Positions 36,693-46,500 of a stretch of 64,000 nt of DNA are shown piece by piece. The notes below the pieces were generated by a model. That model was not told the DNA's origin, ran no database searches, and saw only the letters and a list, made by a program, of their open reading frames with translations. Source of the stretch: Saccharicrinis sp050296935 (GTDB lineage: Bacteria; Bacteroidota; Bacteroidia; Bacteroidales; Marinilabiliaceae); assembly GCA_050296935.1 (NCBI GenBank), contig JBNKRV010000130.1, forward strand, positions 1-64,000, in the 5' to 3' direction. The position numbers were made by a program, and so were the translations under genes. Each line of letters opens with the position of its first letter. The first letter of the stretch is position 1.

Positions 36693-37813
36693 TTTTGATT
36701 TATGTTTAATTATTTATATGTATTTAACTGTCTCTGATGAATTTTTAATTAAGATTGTTATTATCAGATTTTATCAATAATATAGCCCCTAAAGAACAAA
36801 CATTTCATTTGATTAATTATCCTTTGATTACTTTCCGATCATTACAAACAGAATCCTATACCGTACATAGAAAACTATGTCGCATTAATTAAATCATATC
36901 AAGAGAAATTCCTGAAATTTGAAATACTATAGAAATGGAGTTTTATTCGAGAGATGAAAGGATAAGATATACTACTGTTTAAAGCATGTTTAATTATTTA
37001 TGAAAGTGGCTGAATTAGGTTATTTAAATTGCATCTTAGGTTTAATAATATTATATCTAATATATTTACTATGACTATATAAAGGTGCGAAAATATATAT
37101 TATTTATTTAATTATATGTTTTACATTGGTCAATTATCGAATTTCTTTTACGAATAGTCAAACATTCTATTTATATATTAGGAATAGCCTTTATTGTGTA
37201 TTTTATCATATCATTTAAAATATTAACCTACCTTACTTAAAACGCCGCACGAAGAAATAATATATTTTTAAAAATTGTAAAAACTGGCCGTGACAAAAGC
37301 GTGACAAATTATAACCAGCTAAATAACAAGCACATTAATTAAACTATCATTTTTAAAACTATACAATAAGTGATTAAATATTTTAACAACATAATATCAT
37401 ACATAAATATATAGGTATTTATACTTTTATGTATATTAATAACTTGTATATTGAAAAATAAATTGATCATAAATAAATAAATGATAAAACATTATATATT
37501 CGTAGGTGGTATTATATAAAAAGTCAAAAGTTTGGAATTATGGAAGTTTTTCTATTTTCTAACCTTATTGGAATTTAACAAAACCCAGATAATAATATCT
37601 TAATTCAATCCACAAAAAGAATTCACTTTTTGGTTAAATTAATTAGGTAGAAATTCATATTTATAGGAGTTTTATTAATTTGAGATATAATCTTCTAGTA
37701 TATTAAAATATCCATATAACTTATTCTTATTGATCTAAATACCCAACACATTTCAATATAATAGGAAAACGCTATTGCATTATTGCATGAGTTTATTGAA
37801 TTGTTTTTAATAG
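36693..37813. other. AT-rich intergenic region, no gene seen
   Basis: About 1.1 kb of very AT-rich sequence with stops in all frames. It probably holds the promoter of the minus-strand RHS/tail block near its left end. No repeat, RNA gene or insertion sequence could be recognised. Confidence 0.5.
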
Positions 37814-38092
37814 AAAAACTCTAGAAAAATACTTACGAATAAAGACAGACATTACGCTGCAAAAAGAAAAAAATTATGGGATTCCTTTGGCTGGGGATAT
37901 AGAGGAACAAACTATCTAAGCAAAAATCATTCGTTAAATTGTGGATGCAAGTTGTGTCGTATAAAAACCCTTTATAAAAGATCTGAAAACAAAAAGAATA
38001 GATTGAAAGCCAAGCTTTCATTAACAAATGACTTTACCTTCAGAACAATTGAAGATATTAACATAGAATATAAAAAAGCCAGGTATTATTAA
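37814..38092 (+). pseudogene. Small Cys-motif protein gene, start codon missing
   Basis: An open frame from 37814 encodes KDRHYAAKRKKLWDSFGW, then NCGCKLCRIKTLYKRSENKK and a charged tail to the stop at 38092. The CxCxxC motif in a very basic small protein recalls a family of short Bacteroidota proteins often found in mobile regions; that link is from memory. No ATG, GTG or TTG opens the frame between the upstream stop at 37811-37813 and the conserved part, so it may be a relic or use a rare start. A terminator hairpin directly after the stop supports a former gene. Confidence 0.55.
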
Positions 38093-38095
38093 AAA

Positions 38096-38120
38096 CAAGG
38101 CACCATAACTAATGCCTTGT
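38096..38120 (+). terminator. Terminator after the Cys-motif frame
   Basis: Arms acaaggca and tgccttgt, 4 bases after the stop codon at 38090-38092. Confidence 0.6.
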
Positions 38121-38310
38121 AAATCATTTCCTTCATATTTTCAATGTCTTTTTTTAATTCTGGCTCTTTTTTATTACTAGGTTAGGAGTTAATTCAAATA
38201 TCTGGATTATTTCTTCTGAATTACACTTTGAAATCAAAGTCTTCAACATCAAAAATTGCAATAACATACAATTATATTTTCACACAAGACCAATATTGTA
38301 TTTTTATAAA

Positions 38311-38383
38311 ATAACACTGTAACACTGTAACACTGTAACACAATCACACAATAACACAATCACACAATAACACAATAACACAA
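38311..38383. repeat. Tandem short repeats (taacactg / aacacaatcaca)
   Basis: Three copies of the 8-base unit taacactg run into alternating caataacacaatcaca units over about 70 bases. The array lies between two relic genes. It could be a replication slippage product or binding sites. Confidence 0.7.
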
Positions 38384-38518
38384 AGTTAATTGATACAGTG
38401 CTATTTAATAGCCATTTACGAATGTTTTTAGTGAAATATTTCTATGCTTTTCTAGGTGAATTCAATCAAGGAAATACAAATTAACTTCATGAAAATTATT
38501 TGAAAAGAGAAAAAAAAA

Positions 38519-38533
38519 GGAGCCTGTTGCTCC
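38519..38533 (-). terminator. Terminator after the HicB relic
   Basis: Arms ggagc and gctcc with eight T on the minus strand, placed 33 bases downstream of the HicB-like frame. Confidence 0.55.
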
Positions 38534-38565
38534 CTAACTTGATTCCAAAATATTGGCATACCTGC

Positions 38566-38712
38566 CTATTTTTCAACTTTCCCATCTAAATAAAACTCAA
38601 TTACTGATTTATAATTGTTCTCTAGTTCCTCCAATGTAGAACCTTCATATGAAACCAAATCTTTACCCAAGTCCAAAACCTGACCAAAATAACAGTTGTC
38701 TGCTATATTAGC
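38566..38712 (-). pseudogene. HicB-type antitoxin remnant
   Basis: The frame encodes CYFGQVLDLGKDLVSYEG and LEELENNYKSVIEFYLDGK, matching the central HicB antitoxin fold (phrases such as G-x-V-x-x-L-x-D-x-V-x-[FY]-E-G and EEL). No start codon or N-terminal strand is present, and the C-terminal DNA-binding part is absent. It sits directly downstream of a broken MazE-like gene. Confidence 0.65.
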
Positions 38713-38716
38713 CTAT

Positions 38717-39022
38717 TTATTCCATTTCAACTAATCGATTGTCCTCGTAAGCTTTTACAATATCAGAAACTCTATCCAGTTCCTGGAGTAATGGATCATC
38801 CAATGGAGTTTCGTTGGTGATCAGGTTGGATTTGATAATTTCCTCCATTCTAGCATGAGCTTTCAGATATTATTCAAACTTCTCTTTTTCTACTTCTGTT
38901 ATAATTTCTTTATCAGAAGGAAATTCCTTACCTATACTTTCTCCTGCTAATAATTCTCCATGAAGGTTGTTTTCGTTGATTCCGTTCATGAGCTCATTGA
39001 GATTATATTTTTTCTTTTTCAT
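38717..39022 (-). pseudogene. MazE-tail-like gene with internal stop
   Basis: The frame starts MKKKKYNLNELMNGINENN and continues with GELLAGESIGKEFPSDKE, which resembles the acidic toxin-binding tail of MazE antitoxins (compare the MazE-like protein at 18500). An in-frame TAA at 38870-38872 divides it; the same frame then runs for another 50 codons (LKAHARMEEIIKSNLIT...) to 38717. This is either a nonsense-mutated gene or a short functional peptide followed by a relic. Confidence 0.6.
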
Positions 39023-39160
39023 GATTCTCTCAGTATTATATTTAATTTATTAGATGTCACAAACTTGGTAAATAATGCTTGGAACTATGGCTTCAAGCAA
39101 AAATAATCATTATATTGCAATCAACTCATAGTTTAGGGTTAGGTTTGGTTAAAGATTAAA

Positions 39161-39189
39161 AGCCACTGTCAGAACGTTTGACAGTGGCT
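39161..39189. terminator. Terminator closing the defence-like operon
   Basis: Exact 10-bp arms agccactgtc and gacagtggct with A-rich and T-rich shoulders, 53 bases after the last nuclease gene; it can work on both strands. Confidence 0.8.
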
Positions 39190-39242
39190 TTTTAATAATG
39201 CAATTTTATAAAAGTTAAAATGTAATGTATAAATCAAGATAA

Positions 39243-40136
39243 CTATAATACATCTTGATATGATTGAGTAATTAGGTCATAAGCATTTTCAAGATCTATA
39301 TTGTTTTTTAAGTAAATTCTTTGATTTAAAGTCCATCCATATCCGTCAGGAATCTTCTCTACCATTTTATGTGGATCATTGTATTCTATTGGTCTTAAAA
39401 AAACTTTTATCTGATTTTTACCTACATGTATTTCTGCAAAATTTTTCGTAATTCTGTAACCAATGTATAATGACGTAGCTTTTTCTTTGATATTCTCATC
39501 AATAGCAAATATATAGCTTCTTAATTCATTGAAGATTTCTTTTATACTATCAGATGCCTTACTCATATGTTGCTCTACTGTAAAATCAATTGGTGCTTTC
39601 GCTGGAGTATCACTACTAATTTTATCTGAACTTTTCTGTTCTGAGGCATTTAAGGCATCTAAGCTAAAAATACCATCTTCATAGTATCTGTATTTAAAAA
39701 GTTCAATTCGCATCGGAATCACTTCCACGGTATCGATATCAAATTTACTATATGCTTCAGCTATGCAAATAACACGAGGATTACTCCAATCAATATTTAA
39801 GTTCTTTGCTAATTCATTACCTAACTTTTTATAAATTAACATTTCAAAGAACTCAACCTTTTGAGCCTGTAACCATTTTAAATATGACAATGCCTGATTA
39901 ATGACATTGTCATTTTTGCCTCTTTTGTATTCTATAATTACCGGTGCACCATTTCGGTCGACTGCAAGTGTATCTATTCTACCTCCAAAGGTTGTTGTAT
40001 ATTCCGTTTCGAGAAAGTGCATGTCAAGAACCTCCATCAGGTTCTTTTCAACTAATTCCTGAAGTCTTTTCTCTTTATCAGCTGAATATGATTTGAGTTT
40101 TTTGAGCTGTCCGTTATGTTCTTTGAATATTGGCAT
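39243..40136 (-). CDS. NucS-like PD-(D/E)XK nuclease with DUF5655-like C-terminus
   Basis: A 297-residue protein, last in the operon. The nuclease core is near residues 50-73: GGRIDTLAVD (Asp55) then VIIEYKRG (Glu69-x-Lys71), the D...ExK motif of restriction-type enzymes. ALSYLKWLQAQKVEF is a typical following helix. The C-terminal third, with FTVEQHMSKASDSIKEIF, resembles the DUF5655 domain; this name is from memory. It starts 9 bases after the ATPase gene. It probably supplies or assists DNA cleavage for the system, but the target is unknown. Confidence 0.8.
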   Translation of the reverse strand: MPIFKEHNGQLKKLKSYSADKEKRLQELVEKNLMEVLDMHFLETEYTTTFGGRIDTLAVDRNGAPVIIEYKRGKNDNVINQALSYLKWLQAQKVEFFEMLIYKKLGNELAKNLNIDWSNPRVICIAEAYSKFDIDTVEVIPMRIELFKYRYYEDGIFSLDALNASEQKSSDKISSDTPAKAPIDFTVEQHMSKASDSIKEIFNELRSYIFAIDENIKEKATSLYIGYRITKNFAEIHVGKNQIKVFLRPIEYNDPHKMVEKIPDGYGWTLNQRIYLKNNIDLENAYDLITQSYQDVL

Positions 40137-40145
40137 ATTGAATCA

Positions 40146-41921
40146 TTAAGAGATAATATTTTGTATATCAGATACTATTTGTAAATAATCAGCATTCTTT
40201 TTTGATATCCACCTTTTTATAAATTGTTTGTGATAGTTTAATATTGAGATTGAACTTGAATCTCCATTTAACTCATTCGCAATAAGTGCAAACTTCTCCT
40301 TAAAATGACACAGTTGGTTAAGTTTTTCTTCCCAATCCTCATTCAAATTATGGAGCCTAAGTAGATCTGTTGCATAATTTTGATCCCAAATTATTTCTTC
40401 TGGAATATTATTAGGTAAATAGAAAACATTGTTGATGTAATAATCCATGTATTTCTTTTGTAACTCTACTTTTTGTTCTTCTTTATTTGCTCCACTATCA
40501 ACCGAAAATTTTACTTTATCTGAATTTGTCTGATTCTTTATTATGGCTTGCAGGTGCGCTGAATCCAAATTTCCACATGGTATTTCTCTCCAGTTACATA
40601 ACCCATTTTCAGGTCTTTGATCACCATCAAAAAAAATATATGTATCCGAATTTGACTCTCTAGAATAAATTGGAGCAAACTCCGTATGCAAAACAGACTC
40701 TCCTCCAGGATGGAAAGTTATGGAGAATAAATTAAGTATTGCTTCCCCCATTTCTTTTAATACTTCTTCTAAAATTAATTTAGCTAATATATCTTCAACC
40801 AAAATAATTTTCTTTTTATCAATTGGAAGTTCAATGTGATAAAATGCTTCTTCAGGACTAATGTTCTCCCTTACAAAAAATCTACCATTAATTATATTTT
40901 GGATGAATACTTTAATGGATTCTTTTGGCAAACCTTTGACTAGAGATGGCGAATGAGTGCATATTACAACTTGATGTTTTTTCTTTTTGATCTGTTCAAG
41001 CAGAAATAATTTCAAACGATCTTGGGCTCCTGGATGTAAAGATACTTCTGGTTCATCGAGAAGTAGTAAAGAATGAGGTTTGGCTTCCAAGGTTAGCAAA
41101 ACTAATTTAACAACTGCAACTTCACCACTTCCAGCAAATGCCTCTGAATAATTTGCATGTGAGGTTGAAAAAAAAATAGAATAACCCTGATTACGAAAAA
41201 AACTATGCTCTAAATATTTTCCAGAATTATAATCTTTGCCTAAAATATATGAAATATGTTTAAGTTCTTCCTTTGTTAAAATGCGTATTGGCTTATTTAT
41301 ATCACCAGCTCTGTTTTTAATAGAAACTTCTTTTCCAGATAATACTTTATTTAATGATATTGATTTTTTGCGTATGAATTCTTGTTTGTTCCTAACAGAT
41401 AAGTTTTTTGTGTCCCCAAAATAATAGTATTTATCAAAAGCACTCAGTTCCGATCGAAAATCAATATATACAACATTCTTTTTTACAGGAGAATCTCTGT
41501 TGTTTTTATCCTCTTTCTTTTTCATACCGGCCCATAAAAGAGGACGGCTAGTTTCCCAATAATTTGGATCGTTCCCCCTTTTAATTCTTGCCTTAATTAC
41601 TTCGCGAATAACTTTATCTTCATCGATAAAAGAATACCAAAACGAATGTCTTTTCTTGGTGTCATTATAATATTCAATAGGGTCAACTTTCGTGTCAAAC
41701 CAAAATTTAAATGGAGTGTAACCATCAGGAGCCCCCTGTAAAGCGTGTAAACAGGAACTCTTGCCACATCCATTTTGCCCTATAAATACTGTTAAAGGGA
41801 AATCAAAATTTATTTTAGTATTTAACTCTAGGTTTCTGTAAAAAGGGAACTTAATAAAATCAATATAGTTTTTAAATTGTCCATTTGTCTTAAGCTGATC
41901 TAGTAGATTAACTATACTCAT
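40146..41921 (-). CDS. OLD-like AAA ATPase with TOPRIM nuclease domain
   Basis: A 591-residue protein. The Walker A motif is FIGQNGCGKSS (from about residue 47) and Walker B is LLLLDEPEVSLHPG (Asp289-Glu290), the ABC-type ATPase of the OLD/RecF group. A C-terminal TOPRIM-like region follows, with ILVEDILAKLILEEVL (Glu376) and YIFFDGDQRPENG as the DxD site. Proteins of this design act as ATP-driven nucleases in phage defence (OLD, GajA of Gabija). It sits 3 bases after the receiver protein gene and 9 bases before the NucS-like gene, so assembly with both is likely. Confidence 0.85.
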   Translation of the reverse strand: MSIVNLLDQLKTNGQFKNYIDFIKFPFYRNLELNTKINFDFPLTVFIGQNGCGKSSCLHALQGAPDGYTPFKFWFDTKVDPIEYYNDTKKRHSFWYSFIDEDKVIREVIKARIKRGNDPNYWETSRPLLWAGMKKKEDKNNRDSPVKKNVVYIDFRSELSAFDKYYYFGDTKNLSVRNKQEFIRKKSISLNKVLSGKEVSIKNRAGDINKPIRILTKEELKHISYILGKDYNSGKYLEHSFFRNQGYSIFFSTSHANYSEAFAGSGEVAVVKLVLLTLEAKPHSLLLLDEPEVSLHPGAQDRLKLFLLEQIKKKKHQVVICTHSPSLVKGLPKESIKVFIQNIINGRFFVRENISPEEAFYHIELPIDKKKIILVEDILAKLILEEVLKEMGEAILNLFSITFHPGGESVLHTEFAPIYSRESNSDTYIFFDGDQRPENGLCNWREIPCGNLDSAHLQAIIKNQTNSDKVKFSVDSGANKEEQKVELQKKYMDYYINNVFYLPNNIPEEIIWDQNYATDLLRLHNLNEDWEEKLNQLCHFKEKFALIANELNGDSSSISILNYHKQFIKRWISKKNADYLQIVSDIQNIIS

Positions 41922-41924
41922 AAT

Positions 41925-43499
41925 TTAGGATCTTCTTAACCACTCCGATTCATCTAAACCTACTCTTGATAAATTAGAAGAGAACTCGTTTGATATCTTT
42001 TGAGCGTGTGACTTCTTTAAATCTAAAATCCACTTATACTTATGGTTCATAAAATCTTTAAAGAAAAAACCCATTGTATTTTTTGTAGCAATTACACTAC
42101 CATTAAATGTTCTACGAAACGAAAATGTCAATAAGTTATGGCTACTAACTCCAGGCTTTAACTTTAGATAATCATCCCCTTTCTTAACTAGAATAGAATA
42201 TTGTTTGTCAGTTTCCTCTAGCTTTAGAAATAAAAATCTCCTACATTCATTATTTCCAATACGAACACTATCACAAGGTTGTTGAATACATAAATAGTAA
42301 AATCCAAATTTTTCAACTAACGTACCTAACGTTAGTTGTGGAGGCTTAATGTTTAAATCGATGGAATTCCTCATTTGGTGTGTTAAAATTGAAAATTCCT
42401 CATGCATATAATCACTATAATCTCCATCTGGAACAAACATAGAAGGTACCTCTTTAACAAGTTGATTTCGATCAAAATTGTCTAATTGATTATCTGCAAT
42501 ATCATAACCTTTTTGATCTTTAAGTTCTTTCTTGATACACTTAACATATCCATTCTTTAACCAGTATTTTAATTGATCATTTCCTAATTGAATCTCATAC
42601 TTAGAACTTTTATTTACTTTAATTTTCTTTGTACTCAATGTCATTGTATCCAGCCATGCATTTATTGCATCCATGCTATAACAGTTTGACAGATCTGAAT
42701 AAGAAAGTTTGCCATAGATTGAATCTATTAAGGTTGAAAGAAGTAAATCTCCTGCATCATCTGGGTATGGTAACATAGCTCTATGTGCAAGAAAGGCAGG
42801 ATCTAATTTTTTATTAAACGTTCCTAATATTTTGTTAGTGTTCTCCCTAATGAGGGAAATAGCTTTTAATGCAGTATTAGGAACAATACCTGCTGTCATT
42901 TCGGATAATAAATTAATAATTAGTTGTGGTAATTCTTCCTCTATAATTTCTGCTTTGTTAACCAGGATAACTTTTGTAAGACCGCTTTCGATTATATTCT
43001 CAGTGGTTAAATAAGTTCTTTCATGAAAAATCGGTTCAAGGTTATTTTTAATTACATCATCCCAAGATGCTTTGGGGAGTTGTGTATAAACGATTACAAT
43101 ACGCAATGCTTGTTCTGAATCAACATTCAATAAATGGGCAATAAATTCACATGCTTCAACTCCAGGTTGACCATTCTTCATTTCCCAATCAATAATACCA
43201 ACATCAGATTTTTCAAGTAGTCTTTTATAGCTATCCATCTGGCTAGGATCTCTGTATTCACATAAAGAACAATGCATGCCTTTTTGGGCAAATGCATCCA
43301 TAAGACTATTAACATCAAGAGAAGCCCCTTCTATTTTTTCATTTGGTTCAGGTTTGATAGGCTGCTTTCTTCCAGGAGATGTCAATACATTGGGATTGGA
43401 TGAAGAGATTTTTGGATTACCAAAAATTCTATCATCAATGAACGTTACAGTTCTTAGAAAATCTTTTACAACTGATTTTGAATATTCTTTATATGGCAT
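41925..43499 (-). CDS. Receiver-domain protein of the conflict-system type
   Basis: A 524-residue protein. The first 190 residues form a divergent receiver domain: the acidic pair Asp22-Asp23 in TFIDDRIFG, the phospho-acceptor Asp104 in VGIIDWEMKNGQPG, Thr139 in IVIVYTQLP and Lys182 in ILVNKAE. A long insert after the acidic pair separates the halves. The remaining 330 residues are helical and unfamiliar. No DNA-binding domain is visible, so the output is probably protein contact. It starts 2 bases after the double-GHKL gene, its likely phosphate donor. It may correspond to the Pfam family Response_reg_2. Confidence 0.8.
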   Translation of the reverse strand: MPYKEYSKSVVKDFLRTVTFIDDRIFGNPKISSSNPNVLTSPGRKQPIKPEPNEKIEGASLDVNSLMDAFAQKGMHCSLCEYRDPSQMDSYKRLLEKSDVGIIDWEMKNGQPGVEACEFIAHLLNVDSEQALRIVIVYTQLPKASWDDVIKNNLEPIFHERTYLTTENIIESGLTKVILVNKAEIIEEELPQLIINLLSEMTAGIVPNTALKAISLIRENTNKILGTFNKKLDPAFLAHRAMLPYPDDAGDLLLSTLIDSIYGKLSYSDLSNCYSMDAINAWLDTMTLSTKKIKVNKSSKYEIQLGNDQLKYWLKNGYVKCIKKELKDQKGYDIADNQLDNFDRNQLVKEVPSMFVPDGDYSDYMHEEFSILTHQMRNSIDLNIKPPQLTLGTLVEKFGFYYLCIQQPCDSVRIGNNECRRFLFLKLEETDKQYSILVKKGDDYLKLKPGVSSHNLLTFSFRRTFNGSVIATKNTMGFFFKDFMNHKYKWILDLKKSHAQKISNEFSSNLSRVGLDESEWLRRS

Positions 43500-43501
43500 A
43501 A

Positions 43502-46500
43502 TTATACTTCTTTTTTGAAAATTTTAAATGTCACTCCTTCACCAAGTTTTGGCTCAATTAGGCAAATGTCATATTCAACCTTATTTAGGACTTCTTTGCT
43601 AATATACAATCCCATACCCTTGCCTGAAGGTTTCTTAGAGAATCCTAACTCAAAAATTCTGTCATGATCTCTAATATCTATAGTAGGACCATTATTGGAA
43701 ATTAAAAGAGATTCATCCTCAACATGTAATTCAATAACTCTTTCTTTATTTTGATCCTTTAGCCAGAAAATTCCATTATCAATGATATTGACAAAAACAG
43801 GATAAAACGTAGATGGATAGCCCATAAACATGAACTTTTTAAATTCCTTTGTAGCATTTAAATGAACGTTATGTCGATCTTCTGCAATCCGCGCCCAAAA
43901 CACTTCCTTAACAAATTCAAATACATCATTACCGTAAATCTCTACCTTTTTTCGGTAAAGTCTTCTACTTAATGGAGTAAAAAGGGTCAAGTAATTATCC
44001 AGATGTTCAAAATTTGTCCGGATGATACTATAAATTCCTTCAAGTCCTTCGTTGACATCAGCCCATGCCTTAAGTCTCCTGATTTGTTCTTTAAGTACTT
44101 TTGTCGTGTGCCGGAATTCATGTTGTATTGAACTTACTGCCAAGCCTAATTGACTAAGTTCTAAGTCTGCATCAATTTTTTCTTTTAAATTATCCAACTC
44201 TTCCGCTAAAGCAACTGAAACGTCATCCTTAGTAAAATCCTTATTATAGTCTTTGGATAGTATTATACCATCCAGTTGATATCTGATATTTTCAAGTGTA
44301 TTTTTTACTTTATCCGCCTCTTCAACCAATTCTGATTCTAAATTAGCCCTTTCTTCAACAAGATTAAAATCATCAATTTTATTTGGCTCAATTCTAGCAA
44401 GTTTACTTTGTACTTCTTTAACTTTTGCTTCATAATCTCTCCGTAAATCTTTTGTAAGGCTGACAACATCGCTATTAAGCTTATTAACAACACTTGTTGT
44501 CTCATTTGCAGTGGTATTTGTTTCTCTTTTATATCGTTTAATAGTTGAAGCTATGGCAATTTCTAGTCTTTTTCTCCTATTTACTTCTGCATTTAACTTT
44601 TTGTGGTAGGATTCAACAATTGAGTGAATTTTACTTTCCTCCAGTGAAAACACATTTGATTCTAACTCTTGATATTTTTCTAGGTATAATTCATAATCTT
44701 GAGTAATTGCTTTGGAAAGAGCTACCCCTTTAGGTCTTATAACTTTATATGATTCTCTAATATTATTTAATGCTTGATGAGTTTCGTTTTCAGTAGTTAA
44801 AAATAGCTCTGACGAATAGTCTTTATCTTCAATTGAAAGGCAATAGTCTAATTTAGAAACAACGTTATAATATAGATTACTGTATCGAGTCTGAATTTCA
44901 TTGCTTTGAACTCGATTAAACCATTCATCTAAGTCTTGTTGAAACTTAACTTTTTTATTTCTAGCTTTTTGTTCGAATTCTTCTCTTGCCTTATAGTACT
45001 TTCTTAATTCTGTTTTTTTAGTTTCCCAATATTCAGCATTAAGCCCACCTCCTTTTTCCTGATTCCGGAAAAAATCAATAGCCAACTGCATAAACACGTT
45101 CATAAGGATATCTCGAAACTCCTTATATGCTGAATTTTCCCTTAAACCTTCTCTTCCTGCTTTCTCTGAAAGCTCAGGATTTAAATCTTTAGATATTTCG
45201 ATTGCACCAAATAATCTTCTATATGAAAAGAAATAGTGTCCGGCACCTTTATTTCGTCTCAATTCAATATCAAGAAAATCATATGAATTATCCCCATACG
45301 GTAAAATTCGAATGCCATCTTTATATAAATATAAACCTGAGCTTCTTTTTAATTTAGATTCAAAGAAGGCGAATTCATCTTGTGCTAATGAGGTATGTTG
45401 CCTTTCGCCCTGAATATATCCAAATTTAATTGAGAAAGGTCCACATTTAGTTTTTTTACCTTTATTATTCCAATTGATTACATGATTCTCGAAAAGCTTG
45501 CCAAAAACTTTTATACTGCCATTGAATTGTCCAAATTCATCTATTTCTCCCAAAATTTGATGATCTGCTTTATTAAACTCTTCAGGAGTCCAAAAATTGT
45601 TTTCTGCAATATGATCTTCAAAATAATCATCAGTTTTGTGATCCCTAAAACTCACTTTTACTTCAGGCGAAGGATTACCTGGGATCATTGTATTTGAGAA
45701 TCCAAGAAGTGCTTTAAGTAGAGTGGAAGTTTTATCATCAGTATTATCATCTATATTAATCTCCAATAAATTATCAGTTGGCTTAATGATAAACCATGTT
45801 CCTGAGGTATTCCCATCCAACTTTGGTTCTCTAAATTCATTAGTTTCGGTTATATATGTTTTTCCAAAATATTCATTAATTTCTTTTGGGTTAACTTTGA
45901 AATTATTTAAGGTATTTATCAAAGAATTATATTCAGAATTATCTATATAGTCAGAATCAAATAAATCTTTAACATTATTTTTTAAAGGGTGAAGTAATTC
46001 TTCTATATCTTTATGATTGGGTATGTATCCTCCCGGAAAACTTTTGAGTGGCACTGATATTTGATCAAGGTCGACGCCAGGTATTTCAAATAACTTCCAA
46101 AAAACAAAAGACATAACCAACTCATCAACAACCTTGTTAGAAAATTTATCATTTCGAATACCTCTTGTAAGAACAAGTACGTGATCCCCAATCGAAGCAA
46201 TAGCTAGACGACCAATTCCTTTTTCTCCCATAACGGGGCGCAATTTTTTATTTTGTAGAATAGGTGGCAGGCTTGATTTTCGATGAGAGAGTTTACTTTC
46301 TGTTCCTAACGTAAGCCATCTATTTTCAAACTCTTCTTTTGTCATTCCTACACCATCATCTCTCATTACAAAAAGGCCATCGCTTCTATAATAATCTACT
46401 ATTACATGGTCAGCATATGCGTCATGGGCATTTTTAAATAGCTCACTAATTGCCGTTGGAATGCCTGCTATTTGTTGTCTTCCGAGCATATCCAAAGCTC

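Noticed and set aside
37833..38027. 64-codon minus-strand frame
   Set aside because: It lies opposite the better-supported Cys-motif frame on the plus strand, and ends at no terminator.
38311..38383. CRISPR-like array
   Set aside because: Units of 8-16 bases without unique spacers; a simple tandem repeat.
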